Shown in pieces: positions 32,015-39,838 of a stretch of 40,155 nucleotides of DNA (position 1 is its first letter; every line of letters starts with the position of its first letter). The notes beneath the pieces were generated by a model. That model was not told where the DNA came from and searched no databases. It saw nothing but the letters and a program-made list of their open reading frames with translations. The position numbers and the translations under genes are program-made. Location: the IMG/VR virus record IMGVR_UViG_3300044940_000071, positions 1 through 40,155 of that record; one strand, given 5' to 3'. This stretch comes from a virus.

Positions 32015-32239
32015 TCAGATTTCCTTGCCGGAAGTATAGATACGCTTTGCAACTTTATTAAGCATTACACGTGCTGATTCTTTTTTAAGAAAAACGTCTT
32101 CCGTTAGGTCAAACTGTGAATAAAACCTGTCAATGGCCTCCTGTGTCGTTACTTCAGGCTTACCATGCTTCATGCCCATAACAAAGGCATACATCATAAG
32201 CGTGACGGTTTCATTCTTTAAAGCGTTTATCAGGCTCAT
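32015..32239 (-). CDS. Small hypothetical protein before terminase, 74 aa
   Basis: The start is the ATG at 32239, which overlaps the stop of the membrane-peptide gene as ATGA. A longer frame would need a TTG four codons upstream. The protein (MSLINALKNETVTLMMYAF ... EAIDRFYSQFDLTEDV) is helical, with a basic end (VAKRIYTSGKEI). I recognise no family. Its place directly before terLS genes suggests a packaging accessory or terminase-binding role, unproven. Confidence 0.6.
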   Translation of the reverse strand: MSLINALKNETVTLMMYAFVMGMKHGKPEVTTQEAIDRFYSQFDLTEDVFLKKESARVMLNKVAKRIYTSGKEI

Positions 32240-32400
32240 ATCAGCTGCCAAAAGTAAATGAAGTACTTAACTATGAGCTTTACCACGACAGCTGCTGCCG
32301 GTATTGTAGGCAAAGCCAGGAGTAATGTAATAAGCAGGATTTTAAAAATACTGATGGTAAATTCCTTTACCGAAGCAAGTATTGCAGTAATTGTTTTCAT
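32236..32400 (-). CDS. Small membrane protein, 54 aa
   Basis: Its sequence starts MKTITAILASVKEFTISIFK. A strong hydrophobic core follows (ILLITLLLALPTIPAAAVVV), then a short end, VKYFIYFWQLI. The ATGA overlap with the next gene and 6 nt of spacing after the glycosyltransferase gene support its translation. It is too small for a safe family call. Possible roles are anchoring or assisting the glycosyltransferases at the membrane, or superinfection exclusion. Both are inference. Confidence 0.6.
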   Translation of the reverse strand: MKTITAILASVKEFTISIFKILLITLLLALPTIPAAAVVVKLIVKYFIYFWQLI

Positions 32401-32406
32401 GGCTTT

Positions 32407-33270
32407 TCATATTTTTATTCTGCGAAGGTTATATCCGGTTTTATTGTTCAGTTCTTGCGGTTCACTGTCAATGTAAAAGTATTCGTTCAGTGCAAATTTA
32501 CGCATTTCAGCACGCGAGAAGATAATACTGCCAATAAATTCTATCCTTTTTTTAAAATCCGATACGTACGTCCTCTGCTTCCTGCCTTTACCATAAAAAC
32601 CTGCATGATAGCTTTTAGGAATGAATGGATATGCCGTTGGTAGTCCTGAAACCGATTGAATGCGCCTTATCAATCCGTCCTGTTCGGCAAACTCTGTTGA
32701 AAGGAAACTGTCAGGAAAAGCTGCTTTGATATAGCCAATGCAGTCTGAATAGTAATGGCTGTTGGCGTGAGGAGAAATAAGCTCCTTAATTACGTAGCTT
32801 CTGAATGAAGTGCCGATACCGCAGTAGTCTCTTGTTGAAAGGTAGTATTGATGAGGTTTCGCATTCTTATAGTCAATCGTCCGGTTAACATTCTTTGAGG
32901 CAATGGCGCAGAATAAAGTTTCTTTTTTGTGCATCGCTTTATGCCAATAAAAAAAATCGGTTGCTATCATTACATCATCCTCGATGAGGTAAATAAGGCT
33001 GCTGTCATTGCCTGAAAGCTCCGCAGCGTGCTTCAAACCTTCAAGTACATTCCGGCTCTGCTTCGTCATCGAATTATGCCATCTGTCCCGGACAATAATC
33101 TTATGGTCAAAAGGAAAATCTCTGATAACATCATAGTTAAGGCGGTCAAATCCGTAGTCAAAGCAAAAAAGATAGAAGTTTTCCTCTGCTCCTTCAGCAA
33201 GCTTTATTCTCTCCAGTGTCCAATAGAGGAACTCCGGGCGGTTGAAGCAAGGAGTAACAACAACGTTCAT
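32407..33270 (-). CDS. Glycosyltransferase, GT-A type, 287 aa
   Basis: The N-terminus NVVVTPCFNRPEFLYWTLER matches GT-A (GT2-like) glycosyltransferases. The acidic motif YLIEDDVMIA (about residues 94-103) is the metal and nucleotide-sugar site. A later DFKKRIEFIG region is less conserved. It should move a sugar from a nucleotide donor to an unknown acceptor. It is one of three glycosyltransferases between the terminase genes and overlaps the GT-B gene (33267-34121) by ATGA. Acceptor candidates are phage DNA bases, virion proteins or host surface sugars. Confidence 0.8.
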   Translation of the reverse strand: MNVVVTPCFNRPEFLYWTLERIKLAEGAEENFYLFCFDYGFDRLNYDVIRDFPFDHKIIVRDRWHNSMTKQSRNVLEGLKHAAELSGNDSSLIYLIEDDVMIATDFFYWHKAMHKKETLFCAIASKNVNRTIDYKNAKPHQYYLSTRDYCGIGTSFRSYVIKELISPHANSHYYSDCIGYIKAAFPDSFLSTEFAEQDGLIRRIQSVSGLPTAYPFIPKSYHAGFYGKGRKQRTYVSDFKKRIEFIGSIIFSRAEMRKFALNEYFYIDSEPQELNNKTGYNLRRIKI

Positions 33271-34121
33271 TCGGTTATTTTTTGCAAAAATATCTTTTTA
33301 AACTCTGCATCATTCTTTAAGTAATCCTGCCTTGCTTTCTTACCAAGCTGTATCAATACTTCTTTATCGGATTTGTTAATTGTCCTCATTACAGCAGCAA
33401 GCGAATAAACATCAGCACGACAACAGAGTGCCTGCTTTGCTCTGAAAACACTTCCAATACCGGCTGCTGCTGCAAAGCTGCTATTCACCAATTCATTCAT
33501 AGGCGGATGGTTGACTGTAATAACAAAAGCCCCGCAGCTTTTTGCCTCGTTAATGTAATGACCAAAGCCTTCGTAATTTGACGGACAGACGTGAATCAAG
33601 GCTTTGTTCTGTAATATCTGAAAATCATAGTCTGAAATCTTTGAATCGAACGTATGAACGTAGAGTTTAACGCCTGCAATCTCTGCTGCCCGCACGGCTT
33701 CGTGAGTACCTTTCAATGGGCTTTTGCCTTTAAAGTGATACATTACAAACTGCTTTTCAACATCCTCAATATAGCGGTCGAATGAAGTAAATCCGGTATA
33801 AGTTACATCAGGATGAAGTGCTTTAAATACTTTTTCAGTTTCTCTTGTCTTTGCAAAGACTGTATCAAAGTTTTTTAGCAACGGAAGCCAGGCATTTTCA
33901 AACCATTCAGGATTCGGAATAAGAATGTTTTTATCGGCATATTTAAAAGCATGATGGCTTACAAGTTCAAGGTGAATGTTTATATCGGCTTTCAGGAATC
34001 TGCCGTGTATCCAATCGCTAAACCAGACTTCATGTCCTGCAGATTGAAGCAGTTCGGTAAGGATTCTTGCATCTCTCGACAAGCCTACTCCGTTGTCTGC
34101 GCTAATTAATGCTACTTTCAC
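33267..34121 (-). CDS. Glycosyltransferase, GT-B (GT4-like), 284 aa
   Basis: A GT-B enzyme. The N-terminal Rossmann half starts KVALISADNGVGLSRDARI. The C-terminal half carries VCPSNYEGFGHYINEAKSCG (about residues 195-215), the E-x7-E-like donor site of GT4 enzymes, with VITVNHPPMNEL after it. It is shorter than most GT4 proteins (about 350-400 aa). Translation starts at a GTG at 34121. No in-frame ATG lies upstream. It heads the unit after the terminator/promoter at 34154-34189, followed by the GT-A gene. Confidence 0.78.
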   Translation of the reverse strand: MKVALISADNGVGLSRDARILTELLQSAGHEVWFSDWIHGRFLKADINIHLELVSHHAFKYADKNILIPNPEWFENAWLPLLKNFDTVFAKTRETEKVFKALHPDVTYTGFTSFDRYIEDVEKQFVMYHFKGKSPLKGTHEAVRAAEIAGVKLYVHTFDSKISDYDFQILQNKALIHVCPSNYEGFGHYINEAKSCGAFVITVNHPPMNELVNSSFAAAAGIGSVFRAKQALCCRADVYSLAAVMRTINKSDKEVLIQLGKKARQDYLKNDAEFKKIFLQKITE

Positions 34122-34153
34122 TTTAATAGTACTTCACTATTGACTTCGGCGCA

Positions 34154-34161
34154 CAAAAATA
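34154..34161 (-). promoter_or_regulatory. Promoter -7 element before the glycosyltransferase-terminase unit
   Basis: The minus-strand sequence TATTTTTG (34161-34154) matches TAnnTTTG exactly and lies 32 nt before the GTG of the 33267-34121 gene. It directly follows the T run of a terminator hairpin, so one unit ends and the next begins within about 35 bp. Confidence 0.6.
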
Positions 34162-34189
34162 AAAAAGCCTGAACATTACTTCAGGCTTT
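34161..34189 (-). terminator. Intrinsic terminator with 10-bp stem
   Basis: AAAGCCTGAA (34164-34173) and TTCAGGCTTT (34180-34189) form a 10-bp stem with a 6-nt loop. On the minus strand a T-rich run follows (TTTTTTATTTTTG), so it ends transcripts of the 34213-34764 gene. On the plus strand only a short T run follows, so it is less efficient there. Confidence 0.8.
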
Positions 34190-34212
34190 ATCTTAAATTT
34201 ATATTCAAAAAG

Positions 34213-34764
34213 CTAATTACTTACCACCATCCATTTACCTATGCCTAAGCATTCAAAGCATACACCATCTGCATAGTGCATAAATTCAGGAATAATTCCG
34301 CTTCCGCCGCATTTGCTGCAATGAGAAACTTCAACTAATTGGCTTTTTAATAGCTTTCCAATGCACTTTGCAAGCTCAATCCAATCGGTATTCTCGGTTC
34401 GTTCGTAAGAAGCGCGGTATGTATTTTTTGGCATCTCATTGCCTATCTTTAAAGTTCCAGTTGGCTCGGTTGCTATTTTTACGAATATGTCCTTATTGCT
34501 CTCATAGAAGTCCATTGTAACGCTTCCTTCAACAATCGAGGTCTTCTTAATATAAGTGCATTTATCTTGATAGCATATCCTTGCCTTGTATTGCTTGCCG
34601 CTCTTGGAGGTAAAGCACTTCTTATTTCCGGCAATTTCAACTTCAAAAACATAGCCCATGTTAAAGACTTCATCTAGCTTTCTCTTAAAAGCGTCATTCT
34701 TAGGCAGTTCAGGAAACAATGCCTTTAAATCCTCTGTACTTCTTATTGTGTAGGTGTTTGCCAT
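34213..34764 (-). CDS. Protein with a DnaJ-like zinc finger at the C-terminus, 183 aa
   Basis: Residues about 143-175 read SHCSKCGGSGIIPEF followed by GVCFECLGIGKW. This is a CxxCxGxG...CxxCxGxG zinc loop as in the DnaJ Cys-rich domain, without a J-domain. The N-terminal 140 residues (TYTIRSTEDLKALFPELP) are unknown. Such loops in phages often hold small protein or nucleic-acid binding domains. It stands alone between a strong promoter (34784-34791) and terminator (34161-34189), so it is a separate transcription unit. Confidence 0.7.
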   Translation of the reverse strand: MANTYTIRSTEDLKALFPELPKNDAFKRKLDEVFNMGYVFEVEIAGNKKCFTSKSGKQYKARICYQDKCTYIKKTSIVEGSVTMDFYESNKDIFVKIATEPTGTLKIGNEMPKNTYRASYERTENTDWIELAKCIGKLLKSQLVEVSHCSKCGGSGIIPEFMHYADGVCFECLGIGKWMVVSN

Positions 34765-34783
34765 ATTGTTTGTATTTACGGTA

Positions 34784-34816
34784 CAAATTTAATAACATCC
34801 TTAATTAAAAAACAAA
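34784..34816 (-). promoter_or_regulatory. Promoter of the 34213-34764 gene
   Basis: The minus-strand -7 element TAAATTTG (34791-34784) and -33 element TTTG (34816-34813) are 21 nt apart, the same spacing as at 1645-1677. The predicted leader to the ATG at 34764 is about 15 nt. Confidence 0.65.
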
Positions 34817-34838
34817 TAAAAAATGTTAAATTTTGTAA

Positions 34839-34910
34839 TTATTTGATTTTCAAAGGTTTATGATGGTTTCTTATAGATTCTACGCAAGGGTATAGCTTGT
34901 TTTTATCCAT
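34839..34910 (-). CDS. Possible 23-residue peptide
   Basis: The frame reads MDKNKLYPCVESIRNHHKPLKIK. Its ATG overlaps the stop of the 34903-35115 gene as ATGGATAA, which would allow coupled translation. Apart from this there is no support, and it may be chance. It lies upstream of the promoter at 34784-34816. Confidence 0.3.
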   Translation of the reverse strand: MDKNKLYPCVESIRNHHKPLKIK

Positions 34911-35115
34911 GTCGTGAAGTTTTTTTTGCCTTCATTACTTTTTTAGCTTCTTCAATCCATTCCAAAGCGTGATAAATGCAGCCAGTGCCATCTTCGGGAC
35001 ATGGCGGTATGGCATCTATAACCATCTGCATTCTTGCTAATATCTTTTCATAAATCTCAACTTGCTTTTTAAAATTCTCGATTTGTTCTTTAAGTTCCTT
35101 TTCCTGTGTTTTCAT
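34903..35115 (-). CDS. Small coiled-coil protein, 70 aa
   Basis: The N-terminal half is a charged heptad-like helix (EKELKEQIENFKKQVEIYEK), followed by PPCPEDGTGCIYHALEWI and a basic end (KVMKAKKTSRHG). I recognise no family. It lies between the glycosyltransferase gene at 35135-35743 and the 34213-34764 unit. The ATG is preceded by an A-rich leader with TTTTAAAACATAAAAACAA. A small regulatory or oligomerising protein is likely. Role unknown. Confidence 0.6.
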   Translation of the reverse strand: MKTQEKELKEQIENFKKQVEIYEKILARMQMVIDAIPPCPEDGTGCIYHALEWIEEAKKVMKAKKTSRHG

Positions 35116-35134
35116 TTGTTTTTATGTTTTAAAA

Positions 35135-35743
35135 TTAAACGTCATACCTGCCGGGAATATGGCAAACATAGTAACCGCCGGCGTCAATCTTTGAATAATT
35201 TAAAGATGTTTTTTTTAACTTTTGAACAAACTCAAAATCATGCTCATAACCGCCTGTCCATTGAGCATTGAGGCTTTTTTTATGACAGATATTTGAAGTG
35301 CCATGTTTAAAGCGGATATTGACGTTGCATTCTCGTCTGAACCAATTGTTTTTGGCATAAACGTAATCATCAAACCAAACCCAATCATAGCCGTTTAACT
35401 TCGCTGCAATGCTTTCAAGGTGATTCGGAGCAAGCCAGTCGTCTGTGTCAAGGTAAGCAATAAACTCACCTTGTGCGGCTTCAATTCCTTTGTTTCTCGG
35501 AATGCCGGAATAAACTGCCTGCTTATCAATCTTTATCAGCTTAATTCTGCCTGATTGTTTGATAAATGTTTCAGCCTGCTTTTCTGTTTCTTGACAACCA
35601 TCCGAAACAATAATCAGTTCGGAATCTTCAAACGTCTGCGCTATGTAGCTTTCAACCGCTCGATGAAACTTTGCTATCCTATTCTTAGCTGCATTGGCAT
35701 ACATACCAAGATAGGAAGGCATGACAACGGAAAACAAAGGCAT
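35135..35743 (-). CDS. Glycosyltransferase family 2, 202 aa
   Basis: A GT-A enzyme with FSVVMPSYLG at the start, DSELIIVSDGC (about residues 40-50) and the donor and metal site AYLDTDDWLAP (about 95-105). The C-terminal EHDFEFVQKL is the usual acidic catalytic-base region. It is short for GT2 enzymes. This is the third glycosyltransferase of the packaging region. It follows the membrane-protein gene (35745-35981) with one base between stop and start, so they are probably expressed together. Confidence 0.82.
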   Translation of the reverse strand: MPLFSVVMPSYLGMYANAAKNRIAKFHRAVESYIAQTFEDSELIIVSDGCQETEKQAETFIKQSGRIKLIKIDKQAVYSGIPRNKGIEAAQGEFIAYLDTDDWLAPNHLESIAAKLNGYDWVWFDDYVYAKNNWFRRECNVNIRFKHGTSNICHKKSLNAQWTGGYEHDFEFVQKLKKTSLNYSKIDAGGYYVCHIPGRYDV

Positions 35744-35744
35744 T

Positions 35745-35981
35745 TTATCTGTTTAGTATCTGGTCTAATTCCCTTTGTAGCTGCTCCATCCGTGCTGCCG
35801 CTTCCGCTGCCTGGTCTGCCTGCCATGAGGCTATTGCTAAGTAAATGAGAACCATAAAAACAAGGCTGCAAGTGCTGATTATTAGAGCCTGCTTAGCTTC
35901 TTCATCCTTGTAATTGCAGGCATAAAGAGTAAATCCGATAAACGGAAGGAGAAACCAGATGATTTTTTCAAAGTATTTCAT
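35745..35981 (-). CDS. Small two-pass membrane protein with coiled end, 78 aa
   Basis: Two hydrophobic segments lie at about residues 8-24 (IWFLLPFIGFTLYACNY) and 31-51 (ALIISTCSLVFMVLIYLAIA). A charged helical C-terminus follows (AEAAARMEQLQRELDQIL). No family recognised. It overlaps the small-terminase-like gene by ATGA and lies one base before the GT2 gene. It could anchor the glycosyltransferase at the membrane, or act on the host envelope. Inference only. Confidence 0.6.
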   Translation of the reverse strand: MKYFEKIIWFLLPFIGFTLYACNYKDEEAKQALIISTCSLVFMVLIYLAIASWQADQAAEAAARMEQLQRELDQILNR

Positions 35982-36517
35982 AGTTTATTCTGTTTTTGAT
36001 TTTTTATTATTTCAAGTACTTCTTCTGAAGGGTTAAGTTCAATCTTCACGACCGGCAGCTGAATTTTGCTTTCCGCTGTAAGCTCATGTCTGTTTGGTGC
36101 ATAACTACCGTCCATTTTGTTTAACTCTGCCAATGCCTTCAGCTTGTCGGCAAGCGTGATTACTTCCTTTCTGCCGTCTTCCAGCTCAAGAATCTGAAAG
36201 TAGTTATTGCCAACTTTTTTTAGGTCGGTCTTGCAGGTAACAATCTTTGTAAGGTACTCCTGCCTCTCAATAAAGCTCATTATCTTGTCTTTACGCTTCT
36301 CTGCTTCCTGCTCCATACTCTGTCTTAGCTTTGCATTAATTTCGTCTAATTCGGCTTGTAATTGCATTTTAGCCTTAGCCAATCGCCTGTCGAATGAACT
36401 TCTTGCAACCTTTTCCCAGTTGTTCTTAAATTTTCTCAATATATCCTTCCTCTGCTCACCTTTCCGCAGGCAATCTATGATAAAGTTTATCTGCGCTTGT
36501 TCGTTGGGTTTAGGCAT
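35978..36517 (-). CDS. Probable terminase small subunit, 179 aa
   Basis: The N-terminus (EQAQINFIIDCLRKGEQRKDI, then KVARSSFDRRLAKAK) looks like a DNA-binding helix-turn-helix of small terminases. A long helix follows. ADKLKALAELNKMDGSYAP (about residues 122-140) is a pattern I associate with the family. Small terminase recognises phage DNA for packaging. It is separated from the large subunit by about 4 kb of glycosyltransferase and small genes, an unusual arrangement. The call rests on motif and the packaging context. Confidence 0.7.
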   Translation of the reverse strand: MPKPNEQAQINFIIDCLRKGEQRKDILRKFKNNWEKVARSSFDRRLAKAKMQLQAELDEINAKLRQSMEQEAEKRKDKIMSFIERQEYLTKIVTCKTDLKKVGNNYFQILELEDGRKEVITLADKLKALAELNKMDGSYAPNRHELTAESKIQLPVVKIELNPSEEVLEIIKNQKQNKL

Positions 36518-36519
36518 AA

Positions 36520-37278
36520 TTATTTGAGCGAGGGGGTCGGTGTAACCGCCATTTCCTGGCTGGAAGCCAAGCGACTTTTATTTAGTCCACCCTCGCATAT
36601 ATTCTTTTTTCGTTCTGCTAATGTAATCTTTTTTCCTTTATACATCCCAGCCCCCATTTCATCAATTTTTGAAAATGGTAAAATAGGAACGGTTATTTTG
36701 CAGGTTTTGTCAATTAGGTAAATGTAGCGGAATTGGTATCCTTCTACTTTTTTACTTCCTTCTGGAACGCCCGCCCTGCCGTTTTGGGATAATATATGTT
36801 TGCCTTTAGTGAAAGTCATACTTGCAACTCGCTTACCATTAGGCAATTCTATTATTGAACTGTTAGGTTTAATGGATGTTAGATAAAAACCGCTTGCTCG
36901 GTAAATAGCACCATCACCGCTTTGCGTTCCATCACTAAAGGATAAAATCCATTTTATGTGTGGTGCGTTTCTTTTTATTAGTTTTATGGAAATAGCAAGG
37001 CATCTGCTTTCACTATTTCTTGGTAAATAATCATCAAATGCCATACGGTTAAGTTCCAACATTTCATTCCACAAAGAAGGCTGTACCATCCCTAACACCT
37101 TTCTTTTATCAAAAGGGCTGCCGTATGAAATCACCCCGTGAAGTTTGCCGTCAAGGAAACAACCAAAATGTAGAGTGCTATTATTTACAACTTTCCCACT
37201 ATAATGATGCCTCTTTACAAACTCATTAGCAATCTTAGCGGGTATTACTTTAACGATTATTTCCTTTGCTCTGCCCAT
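36520..37278 (-). CDS. Mom-like adenine-modification protein, 252 aa
   Basis: It resembles the Mom family of GNAT-fold DNA modification proteins. Characteristic stretches are FVKRHHYSGKVVNNSTLHFG (about residues 19-38), VISYGSPFDKRK and LELNRMAFDDYLPRNSESR (about 72-91). The HIKWILSFSDGTQSGDGAIY region is at about 112-131. Mu Mom adds a methylcarbamoyl group to adenine and protects DNA from restriction. A similar role is inferred here. The gene overlaps the ParB-like gene by 22 nt and precedes the small terminase gene. Its C-terminal about 70 residues extend past the conserved part. Confidence 0.78.
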   Translation of the reverse strand: MGRAKEIIVKVIPAKIANEFVKRHHYSGKVVNNSTLHFGCFLDGKLHGVISYGSPFDKRKVLGMVQPSLWNEMLELNRMAFDDYLPRNSESRCLAISIKLIKRNAPHIKWILSFSDGTQSGDGAIYRASGFYLTSIKPNSSIIELPNGKRVASMTFTKGKHILSQNGRAGVPEGSKKVEGYQFRYIYLIDKTCKITVPILPFSKIDEMGAGMYKGKKITLAERKKNICEGGLNKSRLASSQEMAVTPTPSLK

Positions 37279-37889
37279 TGCATTATGATTAAATAAAGCG
37301 CATTGCCATTGCTGTTTTCGTTGCCCATTGTTTCGACATATTTAAACTCTTCCGTTTTCTTAATTTCTGAAATTGCCTTTTTAATCTGCTCCGCTTGTTT
37401 ATCTGCAAGTGTAAAAGTCATTTGTTGGAAAGGTTCTTTGTCGCCATCTTTTAAACTAAATTCTGTTCCAAACCCATCGTCTGTTATTTGCTTTTCCAAC
37501 CCGAGCTCCACCGCCTCAATCTCAAACTCCTCACAAACGGCCTCCGCAACTTCAACATCTTCTATGTAGTTATGCTTCGATACGGTATTGTCCAGAATCT
37601 TCATTTTAGCTCCTTCAGGGCTGTTAATGTCAAGGTCAACACGCTGAACAACAACAAGCTCATTGCCGTCAGTTTCTACGACTTTGATTTTGTCCATGCC
37701 GATTTCGTGAAACTTTTCAACGGTCTTATTCCCGGCTATCAGCACGCCATTCTTATCGGCAAGCACGGAGCGACCTGCGCCAAGTTCTTTCAATGACTTT
37801 TCAAGCAAATACGTTCCGTATTCGCTACCTTTGTTGATGTTCTTTTTATCAAAGACTAAATCAGAAATCTTTTTAATCTTTTTAGCCAT
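37257..37889 (-). CDS. ParB-like domain protein, 210 aa
   Basis: The N-terminal about 100 residues match the ParB/Srx-type domain seen in phage proteins near DNA-modification genes. They carry GTYLLEKSLKELGAGRSVLA, then VLIAGNKTVEKFHEIGMDKI (about residues 49-68). The C-terminal half (TFTLADKQAEQIKKAISEIK) is unlike ParB. No methyltransferase domain is fused. The 22-nt overlap with the Mom-like gene suggests that it works in the same process, perhaps by binding or marking target sites. Actual activity is unknown. Confidence 0.75.
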   Translation of the reverse strand: MAKKIKKISDLVFDKKNINKGSEYGTYLLEKSLKELGAGRSVLADKNGVLIAGNKTVEKFHEIGMDKIKVVETDGNELVVVQRVDLDINSPEGAKMKILDNTVSKHNYIEDVEVAEAVCEEFEIEAVELGLEKQITDDGFGTEFSLKDGDKEPFQQMTFTLADKQAEQIKKAISEIKKTEEFKYVETMGNENSNGNALYLIIMQWAEQRK

Positions 37890-37904
37890 ATTTAAAAAGC
37901 AAAT

Positions 37905-39572
37905 TTAATAAAGGATTTTTACTCTGTTATATCCTTGCACTACATCGGAAGCCCCGATGATTGAAACAGCTTTGCCTTGAAACAGGTTACGGACGGAATT
38001 AGCCACATCAGAAGGATTGACTGTTCCAAACGGCAAGCCTGAAATAACCCATCCACAGTCAGTGTTATCGAACATCTTACCGTTTAAAAGTTTCCACCAT
38101 CCGATGTTTTGCACCTCAACAACAAGTACTCCTACTGACTTTGCTTTTACCATGATAGCCGGCTGTCCTGAATCAACAACACCTGAAATCCGAACATAGC
38201 CGCCATCCATATCAAGATTGATAACTGCGGGTGGCGCTGTCGTTGCGGATTCATAATGTACTCCTGAAATATCAATCAGCTTTGAGGTTGTCAATCCCGC
38301 CTGCTCAATGCTTATTAAATGCTTATATGTACTTCCTTCGCCAATAATCTGGTCTATCTTCAGTCCATTGGTAGCATAGCTTACAATTCCAACGGCATTA
38401 GGATTGGTTGAGTAGAATCTGAAGTTTCTTACCGTTGTGTTATTACATGCCGATGAGGCACGTGTTGCCCATGAATAGCGGTAATAATCGAGAACTATTC
38501 CATATAGGCTTCCTGTTGCATCGCAATGCTCAATGACATTATCCATTGAAAACGTAAGATGATATGCCGAATAACCACCAAAGACACGGCATGAACTGTA
38601 AACAGCCTGATAAGTTGAACCTACATCAAAGACCTTAGTAGTCTGATTATTGCAGTTAATAATTAGCCCGATGAAGTGAAATCGGGCATTGCACATAAAC
38701 TCTGCTTCTGCTATTGATGAAGGTTGTTCACGTGAGAACAATGAGGCCGGACTGCCGAGAACGTTGATAGTGTCATTGAAGCCCTGCACCCAGACGTTGA
38801 ATTGCGTTTTCTTAATAGGCGTGAGTTTATTGACGTAAAGCGTTTTTGTGATAAACACAGGCATTCCGGTGTTCATTGCCTTACTCAATGCTGCTGCATC
38901 AATCTGGTCGGAAGTCGTAAAGCCTAAGCCCGGATAGTTGGCGTCAATGTAAGCTTGACTTAATCCTGCCTGTGCGAAAGTACGATTGGCATTGACTGCT
39001 CCGTAGTTCTCGGGATAAGCAATGTACTGTACTGCTGCCTGACCGCCTGACGTGCCGTCTGCTCCTCTCGGAATGCCAAAGTTAAGGACGGCATTTGTTG
39101 ATGTCCCTGAATTAGTAACCGTTGCATTGCTGCCGGCAGGTAGCGTTGTTGTTGTGCCGATGGTTACCGTTGCTGCCTGACCTGGCATACCTGTGTCGCC
39201 TTTATCACCTTTGTCACCTTTATCTCCTTTGTCGCCCTTGAGGTCGTTTACTGCAATTAAGTTAATCCAGTCGCTGCCGTTGTTTGAGTATTGAATAAAG
39301 CCACTGCTCACTCTCATCATTACTGCATGTGAAGGTGGTTGTGTGCCTTTAAACATCATTGTTTCACTCCACTTTTTAGTTTGAGCATTGTATTCGTACC
39401 AATTGCCGGAAAGCGTATCGTAGGCAATGTAGCTTGTTTTCCAAGTTACTGTTGAAGGAGTGAATGCTGGCACTCCGCTTGTTTTTACTATCCTGTACCA
39501 TGTTGAATTGATTTGCGCCTCGCAGCCGATTGCCAGAAGAAAGTAAACGAGGATAAGTTTAAGTTTTTTCAT
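37905..39572 (-). CDS. Tail-spike-like protein with signal peptide and collagen-like segment, 555 aa
   Basis: Start ATG at 39572 rather than the longer frame at 39611. The promoter element TATCTTTG lies within the extra N-terminus, and the 39572 start gives a clear Sec signal peptide (MKKLKLILVYFLLAIGCEAQ). Residues about 113-132 are a collagen-like Gly-x-y run (GDKGDKGDKGDTG). The rest (PENYGAVNANRTFAQAGL ...) has the YGAVxx start of pectate-lyase-like beta-helix spikes. This fits a receptor-binding spike. A signal peptide on a virion protein is unusual, and a secreted or surface-acting phage protein is the alternative. Confidence 0.75.
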   Translation of the reverse strand: MKKLKLILVYFLLAIGCEAQINSTWYRIVKTSGVPAFTPSTVTWKTSYIAYDTLSGNWYEYNAQTKKWSETMMFKGTQPPSHAVMMRVSSGFIQYSNNGSDWINLIAVNDLKGDKGDKGDKGDKGDTGMPGQAATVTIGTTTTLPAGSNATVTNSGTSTNAVLNFGIPRGADGTSGGQAAVQYIAYPENYGAVNANRTFAQAGLSQAYIDANYPGLGFTTSDQIDAAALSKAMNTGMPVFITKTLYVNKLTPIKKTQFNVWVQGFNDTINVLGSPASLFSREQPSSIAEAEFMCNARFHFIGLIINCNNQTTKVFDVGSTYQAVYSSCRVFGGYSAYHLTFSMDNVIEHCDATGSLYGIVLDYYRYSWATRASSACNNTTVRNFRFYSTNPNAVGIVSYATNGLKIDQIIGEGSTYKHLISIEQAGLTTSKLIDISGVHYESATTAPPAVINLDMDGGYVRISGVVDSGQPAIMVKAKSVGVLVVEVQNIGWWKLLNGKMFDNTDCGWVISGLPFGTVNPSDVANSVRNLFQGKAVSIIGASDVVQGYNRVKILY

Positions 39573-39578
39573 ATCTTT

Positions 39579-39608
39579 AAGTTTCGGGCAAAGATATGAA
39601 AAGCAAGG
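39579..39608 (-). promoter_or_regulatory. Phage-specific promoter repeat, copy 3
   Basis: The minus-strand sequence is identical over 30 nt to the plus strand at 7747-7776 and includes the perfect -7 TATCTTTG at 39596-39589. It gives a short leader (AAACTTAAAGAT) to the spike-like gene. The CATCC box of the other copies is not at the same distance here. Confidence 0.7.
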
Positions 39609-39623
39609 CAACTCATTTTTTTC

Positions 39624-39788
39624 TTAACTTTTTCCACACTCTTTAATTACTAAATGAGAAATTTTGCTTGCTCCGATATTTGCTTTTTGTCGGAACAGTT
39701 TTACTGCTTCGGTTTTGTTTTTAGCTTCAACAATCCAGTTTTCTAAAATTCGCCTACTTGTTTCGGCTGATATGCTGTATGTTTTCAT
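39624..39788 (-). CDS. Hypothetical small protein, 54 aa
   Basis: The frame reads MKTYSISAETSRRILENWIV, then EAKNKTEAVKLFRQKA and a C-terminal HLVIKECGKS. It is a mixed helical, basic protein with an A-rich leader (AAAAGTGAAAG) at the ATG. I recognise no family. An AAATAAACATCC box resembling the promoter repeats lies about 35 nt upstream (39831-39820). It lies between the junction-crossing protein and the spike gene. Confidence 0.6.
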   Translation of the reverse strand: MKTYSISAETSRRILENWIVEAKNKTEAVKLFRQKANIGASKISHLVIKECGKS

Positions 39789-39838
39789 CTTTCACTTTTA
39801 TGATTTCTAATTCGGATGTTTATTTATTACAGGCCATT

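Noticed and set aside
39180-39240. Tandem short DNA repeat (CCTTTGTCACC-type units)
   Set aside because: It encodes the collagen-like Gly-Asp-Lys run of the spike protein, so it is explained by coding.
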